From: Dokdonella sp.
GTDB lineage: Bacteria; Pseudomonadota; Gammaproteobacteria; Xanthomonadales; Rhodanobacteraceae
Direction: 5' to 3'
NCBI RefSeq assembly: GCF_017744955.1
Contig: NZ_JAGIAG010000007.1
Span: 78,416 to 142,415 of the forward strand
Length of the DNA stretch: 64,000 nucleotides
The translations under genes were made by a program, and so were the position numbers. Numbering within the stretch: position 1 is the first letter of the stretch; each line of letters starts with the position of its first letter. The notes beneath the pieces are model-generated. The model was not told the DNA's origin. It saw only the letters and a list, made by a program, of their open reading frames with translations, and did no database searches. This document shows positions 51,062-58,580 of the stretch, in pieces.

Positions 51062-51502
51062 ATGAAACGACTCGTCATCTCGTTGTGCGCGCTCACCGCC
51101 GCCGCGGGCGCTTTCGCGCAATCGACCCTGCCGCCGAAGGTGGTTCCCGCCGACAAGCTGGCCGGCTACTGGCAGATGGACACCTCCTCGGTGCAGGCGG
51201 ACGCGCCGAACTACGGCAAGAACATCCAGCAGCCGGGTTGCGCGACGGTGTCCTTCGTGGTCGAGAAGGACGGCAGCACCAGCACGGTCAAGGTGCAGAA
51301 GGTCGCGCCGGAAGGCGACCTCGGCAAGATCGCGGCGAGCGCCGCGTCGCATTTGCGCTTCGAGCCGACGCTGGCCAATTCCGGTCGCGATCGCGTGTTC
51401 AGCTGGTTGATCTTCCCGTTCAACCTGCCGGCCGATCCGGCCGAGCGCACCGCGGTGATGCAGCGGTGCGCCGTCGACACGCTGGATTGGAAAGACCACT
51501 GA
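51062..51502 (+). CDS. Secreted protein with TonB C-terminal-like domain
   Basis: A 146-residue protein with a clean signal peptide (MKRLVISLCALTAAAGAFAQ). The rest resembles the C-terminal domain of TonB-like proteins (GCATVSFVVEKDGSTSTVKVQKVAPEGDLGKIAASA), but it lacks the membrane anchor and proline-rich spacer of an energy transducer. GGAGGAACC precedes the start and TACAAT at 51014-51019 is a likely -10 box. It is followed 16 bases later by a secreted SMI1/KNR4-like gene, probably an operon. Its function is unknown. Confidence 0.75.
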   Translation: MKRLVISLCALTAAAGAFAQSTLPPKVVPADKLAGYWQMDTSSVQADAPNYGKNIQQPGCATVSFVVEKDGSTSTVKVQKVAPEGDLGKIAASAASHLRFEPTLANSGRDRVFSWLIFPFNLPADPAERTAVMQRCAVDTLDWKDH

Positions 51503-51518
51503 TCGGAGCGGTTCAAGG

Positions 51519-52571
51519 ATGAAGCCGCACCCGTTCGTTCTCGCCGTCGCTCTCGTGCTGGTGTCATCCGGCGTGTCGTCCGCGGCGACGTTGGAGATCC
51601 ACCCGTACCTGCGCGAAGGCGACAGCGCCGATCTGACCGTATTCGTCGACGGCAAGGAGGCCTGCGCGATCAAGATCGCCAAGGCCGCGGCGGACGTGCA
51701 CAAGAAACCCGCCTGCCGGTTCGAATTGCCGGCTTCCGCGTCCAAGCTGAGCGTGCGCGGCGAATACGCAGGCGTGCACTGGTCGACGAACCGGCGTTAT
51801 CGCCACCAGGGCGAACAGAGCTGGCCACTGCTCGATTTCGCTCCGGTCGGCCGCCGATTGACGCAGTCCGGCAAGTCCTACGGCGAGCGCGTCGCCGATT
51901 TCCTCGCCGCGGCCAAGGCGTTCGCCGTCAAGCAGCTCGGCGCGGACTATGCGTTGTCGATCGAAACCGGCAAGCCGGCCGGCACGGACGAGATCGCCGC
52001 GGCGGAGAAGCGCCTCGGCTACGCGCTGCCGGCCGAATTCGTGTCGATCCAGCGCACGGTCGGCGCGTTCCGCATCGACGACCACGGCTTGATGCGCGTC
52101 GCGGACGTCGCCGACGCCGATACGCAGATGCGCAAGGTCTGGGGCACGCCGGAAGAGGCGATGCAGGAGTCATACACGGACAAGGCGCGCGCCAACCTGC
52201 GCGCCAGCACCTTGCTGTTCACCGAAGTCGGCGACGGCTACGGCGGCCTGCGCTACCGGCCCGCGCCGACCAAGACCTGCGGCGACCAGCCGTTCTATCA
52301 ATGGATCTCGCAGGAAGGCGGCGACCAGGCGCTCCGGCACGCCGACGGCCGCTGCATGGATTTCGCGGCGGCGTTCCGCTGGCTGATCGACGGGTTCCTG
52401 ATGGAAGGCCTGGCCGACGAACTGGCCTCGGAGAAGGACCTGCTCCTGATCGACTCCTCGATCGGCGTCCAGTCGCTCGCGCTGAACACCGACGCCGAAC
52501 GCTTCGCGGTCTCGCTGGGCGTGCGCTGGCAGGGGCCGAACGGGCTCTGGCGTGGCCCGGATGCGCCATAG
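51519..52571 (+). CDS. Secreted SMI1/KNR4-like domain protein
   Basis: A 350-residue protein with a signal peptide (LAVALVLVSSGVSSAA). Residues ~25-110 form a beta-rich N-terminal part. An SMI1/KNR4-like core follows (GTDEIAAAEKRLGYALPAEFVSIQ, ~150-173, then GAFRIDDHGLM and a C-terminal helix). This fold is common among cytoplasmic immunity proteins against contact-dependent toxins. A periplasmic version is unusual, and no toxin gene is adjacent. It is probably co-transcribed with the TonB-like gene just upstream. Confidence 0.72.
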   Translation: MKPHPFVLAVALVLVSSGVSSAATLEIHPYLREGDSADLTVFVDGKEACAIKIAKAAADVHKKPACRFELPASASKLSVRGEYAGVHWSTNRRYRHQGEQSWPLLDFAPVGRRLTQSGKSYGERVADFLAAAKAFAVKQLGADYALSIETGKPAGTDEIAAAEKRLGYALPAEFVSIQRTVGAFRIDDHGLMRVADVADADTQMRKVWGTPEEAMQESYTDKARANLRASTLLFTEVGDGYGGLRYRPAPTKTCGDQPFYQWISQEGGDQALRHADGRCMDFAAAFRWLIDGFLMEGLADELASEKDLLLIDSSIGVQSLALNTDAERFAVSLGVRWQGPNGLWRGPDAP

Positions 52572-52607
52572 GGTTCGGTGGCCGAACGCCCACCGCCGAA
52601 CTGGCCT

Positions 52608-52613
52608 ATACTT
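52608..52613 (+). promoter_or_regulatory. Candidate -10 element of fba
   Basis: TATACT lies 77 bases before the fba ATG. No strong -35 partner is seen. Confidence 0.4.
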
Positions 52614-52690
52614 CCGGCCCCCAAATCCGACCCCGGCCGGCGCAAGCTGCGGCCGCGGCGCGTTTTCGCTTTCCACGGAGCCGCTACTCG

Positions 52691-53701
52691 ATGAGCATCG
52701 AAGAACTTGAAAGCATCGCCCAGGCGATGGTCGCGCCCGGCAAGGGCATCATCGCGATCGACGAGTCGACCGCCACGATCAAGAAGCGCTTCGACTCCGT
52801 CGGCGTGCCGAACACCGAAGAAAACCGCCGCGCCTATCGCGAGATGCTGCTGACCACGCCGAAGCTCGGCGAGCACATTTCCGGCGCGATCCTGTACGAC
52901 GAGACGATCCGCCAGTCGACCAAGGCCGGCGTGCCGTTCACCAAGATCATGCTCGACGCCGGCGTGCTGCCCGGCATCAAGGTCGACCTCGGCGCCAAGC
53001 CGCTGGCCGGCTTCCCGGGCGAGCTGGTCACCGAAGGCCTCGACGGCCTGCGCGAGCGCCTGGCCGAGTACGCCAAGCTCGGCGCCAAGTTCGCCAAGTG
53101 GCGCGCGGTCATCACGATCGGCGACGACACCCCGAGCGGCACCTGCATCGAGGCCAACTCGCACGCGCTGGCGCGCTACGCCGCGCTGTGCCAGGAAGCC
53201 GGCATCGTGCCGATGGTCGAGCCGGAAGTGCTGATGGACGGCGCCCACGATCTCGACGTTTCCTATGAAGTCACCGAAGCCACGCTGCGCTCGCTGTTCG
53301 GCGCGCTGTACGAGCAGAACGTGCTGCTCGAAGGCACGATCCTGAAGGCCAGCATGGTCATCCCGGGCAAGGACTGTCCGGACCAGGTCGACGTCGAGGA
53401 CGTCGCCGAAGCCACCGTGCGTTGTCTCAAGGCCGCCGTGCCGGCCTCGCTGCCGGGTATCGTGTTCCTCTCCGGCGGCCAGTCCGACGAGCAGGCTACC
53501 GCGCACCTGAACTCGATGAACCAGATGGGTCCGCATCCGTGGCCGCTGTCGTTCTCCTACGGCCGCGCGATGCAGTCCGCCGCGCTGCAGCTGTGGGGGA
53601 AGGACATGCAGGCGAACTTCGCCGAAGCGCAGAAGACCGTCGCGCTGCGCGCGAAGCAGAACGGCCTCGCGGCGCTGGGGCAGTGGAAGAAGGGCGCCTG
53701 A
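52691..53701 (+). CDS. fba: Class I fructose-bisphosphate aldolase
   Basis: A 336-residue enzyme that cleaves fructose 1,6-bisphosphate into two trioses. Class I features: GKGIIAIDESTATIKKRF near the N-terminus, VPMVEPEVLMDG, and the Schiff-base lysine in EGTILKASMVIPG, then FLSGGQSDEQAT. Class I in a bacterium is less common than class II but known in Xanthomonadales. It ends the pgk-pyk-fba stretch and has its own upstream -10 box. Confidence 0.96.
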   Translation: MSIEELESIAQAMVAPGKGIIAIDESTATIKKRFDSVGVPNTEENRRAYREMLLTTPKLGEHISGAILYDETIRQSTKAGVPFTKIMLDAGVLPGIKVDLGAKPLAGFPGELVTEGLDGLRERLAEYAKLGAKFAKWRAVITIGDDTPSGTCIEANSHALARYAALCQEAGIVPMVEPEVLMDGAHDLDVSYEVTEATLRSLFGALYEQNVLLEGTILKASMVIPGKDCPDQVDVEDVAEATVRCLKAAVPASLPGIVFLSGGQSDEQATAHLNSMNQMGPHPWPLSFSYGRAMQSAALQLWGKDMQANFAEAQKTVALRAKQNGLAALGQWKKGA

Positions 53702-53731
53702 AAGCAGGTGTCGAGCAGATCGCTTGAAACG

Positions 53732-53752
53732 GGAGGACCGCCCAGGTCCTCC
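53732..53752. terminator. Hairpin after fba, weak terminator candidate
   Basis: GGAGGACC pairs with GGTCCTCC around a 5-base loop, 31 bases after the fba stop. There is no clear T-run, so efficiency is doubtful. Confidence 0.4.
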
Positions 53753-53805
53753 TGATTGCAAGTCCGGTGTGGCGGTACCACGCGACAATGGCAGGGAGAG
53801 GGAGA

Positions 53806-56043
53806 GTGCGGACGGATATCGCTGCCGACGGCGTTCGGGCTCGTCGGTCGATCGGGTTGTGCGCTGCGCTGTTGATGGCCCTGGCGACCGCCTTTTGCAT
53901 CTCCTTCGGTGCGCGAGCAGCCACGCTGGGTACGGGGCTTTCCCACAGCTGTGCGCTCGCTGACGCCGGTCGCGTCAAATGCTGGGGAGCCAACAACTTT
54001 CGCCAGCTCGGCGATGCGACGACGACGGATCGCCTCGCGCCGGTTGACGTGACGGCGTTGGTCGAACCGGTGACGGCGATCGCCGTCGGCGGAAACCACA
54101 CCTGTGGTCTGACGGTCGCCGGCCGCATCCAATGCTGGGGTTTCAATCAGTACGGTCAGCTCGGCGACGGAACGACGGCGGAAGCGTCGACCGCGGTCGA
54201 CGTAGTCGGACTGTCTTCGGCGGTCACCTCGATCACCGCGGGACGCCGCCACAGCTGCGCGCTGACTTCGGCCGGCGCGGTCAAGTGCTGGGGCTCGAAC
54301 GAGAGGGGCCAGCTCGGCGACGGAGGCACCACGGATTCGCCGCAGCCCGTCGACGTCGTCGGACTCCAATCGGGAGTGGTCGCGGTCGCCGCGAATGGCT
54401 ACGGCACTTGCGTCGTGACGTCGGCGGGAGCGGCGAAGTGTTGGGGCGACAACACCTACGGCCAAGTCGGTGACGGAACCACCAACGAGGCGCACGTTCC
54501 GGTCGAGGTCGCCGGCCTCGGCACGGGTGTGTCCGAGATCGCGACGGCCGAAACGCACGCATGCGCGCGGCTGAGCGATGGGCGGGTGAAGTGCTGGGGG
54601 GTTGCCCCGCTGGGCGACGGTACGCAGGACGACAGCTTCGTTCCGGTGGACGTGCAGCCGCCCGGCGCCCCTGTGGCCGCCATGTCGATGGGATTCAGCC
54701 ACGCGTGCGCACTCGCCAGCTCGGGTCAGGTGACATGCTGGGGCTACAACGGCGTCGGAGAGGTCGGCGATGGCACGTATGACGACCGCTACGTTCCCAC
54801 GCTCGTTGAAGGCCTCGAATCGGGCGTTACCGAGATCGCGTCCAGCTACTCCCACACGTGTGCACGCTTGCAGTCGGACGAGTTGCGTTGTTGGGGAAGC
54901 GGGTCCAGTGGTCAGCTCGGCAATGGCGTTCCGCCGCGGCGAATGCAAGCCGTGGACGTCGTCGGATTGAAGGGTGGAGCGCTGGCGATCTCGGCCGGAT
55001 CCTTTCATACCTGCGCGGTCACGACCGGCGGCGTCGCGAAATGCTGGGGCGACAACCTCAGAGGTCAGCTCGGCGACAGCACGCACGTTCCGCATTGGCT
55101 GCCGGCCGATGTTCAGGGGCTCGACTCGAACGTCGAGAGCATCGTCGCCGGAGACCAGCACACCTGCGCGCGGACGAACGCCGGAGGCGCGCTGTGTTGG
55201 GGCTCCAGCAGTTTCGGGCAGGTGGGCGGCGGCGTTTACGGAAGCGTCTCGTATCCGATGGGCGTGACCGGTATGGAGTCGGGTACGGCGACACTCGCAT
55301 CCGGGCGCGGGCACAGCTGTGCGGTCACCGAATCGGGAGCGGCGAAATGCTGGGGGCTCAACAATGTCGGGCAGCTCGGCGACGGCACGAACACGACTCG
55401 TCCCGAGCCGATGCCGGTGTCGGGTCTCGCATCCGGCGTCGTTTCGATTGCCGCCGGCTACCAGCACACCTGCGCCATCACGACACTAGGATCGGTGAAG
55501 TGTTGGGGCAGCAACGACGGCGGCGAGCTCGGCGACGGCACCACGACTTCCAGCTCCGTTCCCGTCGATGTCGTCGGATTGAACGCCATTGCGGTCGCGA
55601 TCACCACCGGTGCCAGTCGTACTTGTGTCCTTACCGATGCGGGCGTCGTCAAGTGCTGGGGGGCGGGAACCTCTGCTCCGACGGAAGTGGTGGGCCTCGG
55701 TTCGGGCGTCGCGAAGATTTCCTCCGGTACCGGCCATACGTGCGCCGTGAATCACGACGGTGGATTGAAGTGCTGGGGTTACAACCAAAACGGACAGCTC
55801 GGCGACGGAACCTTGATCGATCGCGAGTTCCCGGTGGACGTCGTCGGTTTGACCTCGGAGGTGGCGTCGGTGTCCGCCGGCGACTCGACGACCTGTGCGA
55901 TCACGCAAGCCGGAGTCGCGAAATGCTGGGGCAGCAACGGCATGGGCCAGCTCGGCAATGGCGAAGCCGCGTATGCAATCGCGCCGCAGATCGTGATCGG
56001 TTCTCCCTTCTCCGATTGGATTTTCCGCGACGGCTTCGACTGA
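53806..56043 (+). CDS. Secreted RCC1-repeat beta-propeller protein with DGFD tail
   Basis: A protein of about 745 residues. GTG 53806 follows a strong AGGGAGAGGGAGA; the ATG at 53788 is the alternative. A signal peptide (IGLCAALLMALATAFCISFGARAA) is followed by 14 repeats of about 50 residues. Each has HTCA/HSCA-like and KCWG cysteines and QLGDGT, the pattern of bacterial RCC1/BLIP-II-like propellers. The paired cysteines per repeat suggest disulfides outside the cytoplasm. The end is DWIFRDGFD, matching the tail of other secreted proteins here. It is probably surface or extracellular; no enzymatic role is evident. Confidence 0.85.
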   Translation: MRTDIAADGVRARRSIGLCAALLMALATAFCISFGARAATLGTGLSHSCALADAGRVKCWGANNFRQLGDATTTDRLAPVDVTALVEPVTAIAVGGNHTCGLTVAGRIQCWGFNQYGQLGDGTTAEASTAVDVVGLSSAVTSITAGRRHSCALTSAGAVKCWGSNERGQLGDGGTTDSPQPVDVVGLQSGVVAVAANGYGTCVVTSAGAAKCWGDNTYGQVGDGTTNEAHVPVEVAGLGTGVSEIATAETHACARLSDGRVKCWGVAPLGDGTQDDSFVPVDVQPPGAPVAAMSMGFSHACALASSGQVTCWGYNGVGEVGDGTYDDRYVPTLVEGLESGVTEIASSYSHTCARLQSDELRCWGSGSSGQLGNGVPPRRMQAVDVVGLKGGALAISAGSFHTCAVTTGGVAKCWGDNLRGQLGDSTHVPHWLPADVQGLDSNVESIVAGDQHTCARTNAGGALCWGSSSFGQVGGGVYGSVSYPMGVTGMESGTATLASGRGHSCAVTESGAAKCWGLNNVGQLGDGTNTTRPEPMPVSGLASGVVSIAAGYQHTCAITTLGSVKCWGSNDGGELGDGTTTSSSVPVDVVGLNAIAVAITTGASRTCVLTDAGVVKCWGAGTSAPTEVVGLGSGVAKISSGTGHTCAVNHDGGLKCWGYNQNGQLGDGTLIDREFPVDVVGLTSEVASVSAGDSTTCAITQAGVAKCWGSNGMGQLGNGEAAYAIAPQIVIGSPFSDWIFRDGFD

Positions 56044-56090
56044 CGCGCGGCCATTGCGCACGTATGGAATGGTGCGCGCAACGGATGAGA

Positions 56091-56122
56091 AAACGGGCGC
56101 CGTCGGCGCCCGTTTCCTTTTT
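56091..56122. terminator. Terminator between convergent secreted-protein genes
   Basis: An 11-bp stem (AAACGGGCGCC and complement, 3-base loop) is followed by CCTTTTT. It lies 48 bases after the RCC1 gene's stop and 18 bases beyond the converging gene's stop. Confidence 0.85.
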
Positions 56123-56139
56123 GCGCAGCCGCCGAGAGC

Positions 56140-58470
56140 TCAGTTCTTCGCAGGCTTAGCCTCGAACCCGTCGGCGAAGATGCCGTCTCCACCCGTCACG
56201 GTGAACACCACCGGCACCGCCAGCGTGCGCGCGAACGGCGTGTTGTTGCTGACACAGACGTTGGCGCGATGCGCGCCTTCCGCCAGGCCGCTGGCGTCGA
56301 AGCTCAGCTGCACCGTATCGCTGCCGCCGACGGCGGTGCTGCCGCTGGTGCGGTCGAACGAAATCCACGGCACGTCCTGCGGATTCGCGCAGGGGCCTGC
56401 GGGAATCGCGATGGACATCGCGCGCAGCGCGTCGGTGCCGTCGCCGATGGGGCCGATCAGGGTGGCGTGGCCGCTGACGAGGTCGAGCGTGTACATGCCG
56501 CTGATCGTCGGAGTCAGCGGGAACGAGGCGTAGTAGAGCACGCCGGTCGAGGGGTCGAAGTCGATCGACTGGTTGTCGTACAGGCCGGTGTCGAGCCCGG
56601 TCGGGCCGATCGGGACGACGTGGCCGGTGCTCTTGTCGATCGCGAGCAGCGTGTCGGTCCACTCGTCGATGCCGTACATCGAGCCGTTCGGCGCGATCGC
56701 GATGTCGGCGAGCAGGATGCCGTTGTCGCTCACGTCGTCGAGGCGCGCGATCCAGGTCGACGTGCCGCGCTTCGGGTCGATCGAGTACAGGTCGGTGCGG
56801 GTCGGCGCTACCCAGCTCGAGGCGACCGCGTACAGCGTGCGCGTGCTCGCATCCCATTTCATGCCCTGCCACAGTTGCTCGACTTCGCCGGAGGGCTGCA
56901 ATGCGTCGCCGGAGCTGATCACGTGCCAGATGCCGCCGCCGTCGCGCGTTTCCAGCGCGCCGAACTCGAAGCCCCAACAGGTGTTCGGGTTGCAGCCGGC
57001 GTTCGAGAACAGGTACTCGCGGCTGAAGTCGTTGTCGACGAAGCCGCCAACCTGCACCATGGCGCCGTGCGTGGATTGGTTCACATGGGTCAGCGTCTGC
57101 GGTGCCAGCAGGTCGAGTGAGACCATGTCGGAGCTGGGCGCGCTCCCGAGGCGGGTGGCGTAGGCCGGTACGCCGGTCGTACCGCGCGGGTGCGCGACGG
57201 TCGCGGCGCGACGCAGCGGCGTCCGCGCGGTCGAGGTGCCGGGCGACGGCACGACGTAGCGCCTGGCGATCGAGAAGCCGCTGCGATCGAGCGACTCGCC
57301 CAGCGTCCAATCCAGCGGCTCGTTGCCGCTGTTGCCGATGGTCAGGCTGGCGCTGGCGCTGCCGCCGGCGGCGGCGCCGGCCTGGATCGTCGTCGGGCCG
57401 GCTTCGATCTGCGCGGCGACGATGCGCAGATGCGCGTCCGCGCTGGCGCTGGCCGAGTACGGTGCCGGCGCCGGCGTCCAGCGCACCGCCTTGCCGTCGG
57501 TGAGGTTCGGCTCCATCGCCGAGTACTGGGTGAAGAACGAATAGTCGCGCTGGATGCCGGAAGTGGCCATGCCGCCGTAGTCCGACGAGCTGTCGCCGCC
57601 GTCGTCGTAGGCCATCGACTTGTACTGATAGGTGATCGCGCTGGTGGCTTCGTCGAGGATGGCCTCGAAGGTGAGGCCGGGTCCGGAGACGCCGTCGCGC
57701 GTCACGCCCTGCCATTGCACGATGTAGCGCCGGTTTGGCGCCACGCCCTGCGTGTCGACGTAGACCTTGCCGCCGTCGATCGACGAGTTCCACAGCGTGA
57801 AATCCAGCGCGATCATGTCGTGGACGCCACCCATCGGCAGGACGCCGAAGTTGACGTCGTCGCCGGTCCAGCCGAGGCAGTGAGGTTGGTTGACGAAGAT
57901 CGCGCCGCGCAGGCCGATGCACAGCTGGTCGGCCGCAAGTTGCTCGTAGAAACGGAACGCGAACGGCGTCTGCACGTCGGCCGTCGGCACGGGATGGGTG
58001 CCCGGGGCCGCGTCGATCAGCAGGGTCGCGGTCGGCGAGCCGCTGATGTCGATGAAGTCGAACGGCACGGTGTCGTCGAACGTGTAGCCGGGCGGTGGCG
58101 CGTCCTGCGCGATCCAGGTCGCGCTGAAGTCGGCGTCCTGGTAGACCTCGCCGATCGAACTGCGGAACTCGTAGCTGGCGCCGTCGGCCAGCGGCTCGTT
58201 CAACAGGCCCTGGGGGAATTCCGCATCGCCGCGCCAGTTGTCGTGCAGGTAGTGCCAGTCCAGGGCGCGGCCGCTGTGGTTGACGACCGTGTAGCACAGC
58301 GTGATTTCGTCGCCGGCATGCGCCTGGAACGTGGCGCTGCCGCAGTCGGCCGAACTCAACGGCGTCAGCGTGGCGCGCAGCTCGATGCCCGATGTGCCGT
58401 CAGGGCCGGATGCGGCCGGCACCGACGTCGAGGTCGCGGCGAGCAGCGCGGCGGTCAGAAGGTTTTTCAT
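56140..58470 (-). CDS. Secreted protein with IFADGFE tail, paralog of the 41089-45525 product
   Basis: A 776-residue protein with signal peptide MKNLLTAALLAATSTSVPAA. Residues ~30-340 are beta-rich with several cysteines; a LTIGNSGNEPLDW segment follows (~370). Residues ~440-740 form the propeller-like domain (MKWDASTRTLYAVASS, LADIAIAPNGSMYGID, DKSTGHVVPIGPTGLD) found in the C-terminal half of the 1478-residue protein at 41089. The end is GIFADGFEAKPAKN, with a short Lys-containing extension. It lacks the delta-60 and InlB-like repeats of its paralog. It is encoded 110 bases downstream of a CadC-like regulator on the same strand. Function unknown. Confidence 0.84.
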   Translation of the reverse strand: MKNLLTAALLAATSTSVPAASGPDGTSGIELRATLTPLSSADCGSATFQAHAGDEITLCYTVVNHSGRALDWHYLHDNWRGDAEFPQGLLNEPLADGASYEFRSSIGEVYQDADFSATWIAQDAPPPGYTFDDTVPFDFIDISGSPTATLLIDAAPGTHPVPTADVQTPFAFRFYEQLAADQLCIGLRGAIFVNQPHCLGWTGDDVNFGVLPMGGVHDMIALDFTLWNSSIDGGKVYVDTQGVAPNRRYIVQWQGVTRDGVSGPGLTFEAILDEATSAITYQYKSMAYDDGGDSSSDYGGMATSGIQRDYSFFTQYSAMEPNLTDGKAVRWTPAPAPYSASASADAHLRIVAAQIEAGPTTIQAGAAAGGSASASLTIGNSGNEPLDWTLGESLDRSGFSIARRYVVPSPGTSTARTPLRRAATVAHPRGTTGVPAYATRLGSAPSSDMVSLDLLAPQTLTHVNQSTHGAMVQVGGFVDNDFSREYLFSNAGCNPNTCWGFEFGALETRDGGGIWHVISSGDALQPSGEVEQLWQGMKWDASTRTLYAVASSWVAPTRTDLYSIDPKRGTSTWIARLDDVSDNGILLADIAIAPNGSMYGIDEWTDTLLAIDKSTGHVVPIGPTGLDTGLYDNQSIDFDPSTGVLYYASFPLTPTISGMYTLDLVSGHATLIGPIGDGTDALRAMSIAIPAGPCANPQDVPWISFDRTSGSTAVGGSDTVQLSFDASGLAEGAHRANVCVSNNTPFARTLAVPVVFTVTGGDGIFADGFEAKPAKN

Positions 58471-58580
58471 GGTGCGAAGACTCCCCGAGGTGATGATCGT
58501 GCCTGGCCGGTCGGGAGTCGCGGAAGGGGCCCGTTACTCCGCCGGCTGGTCGGCGAATCTGGCCTCGGGCGCCGCGGGAG

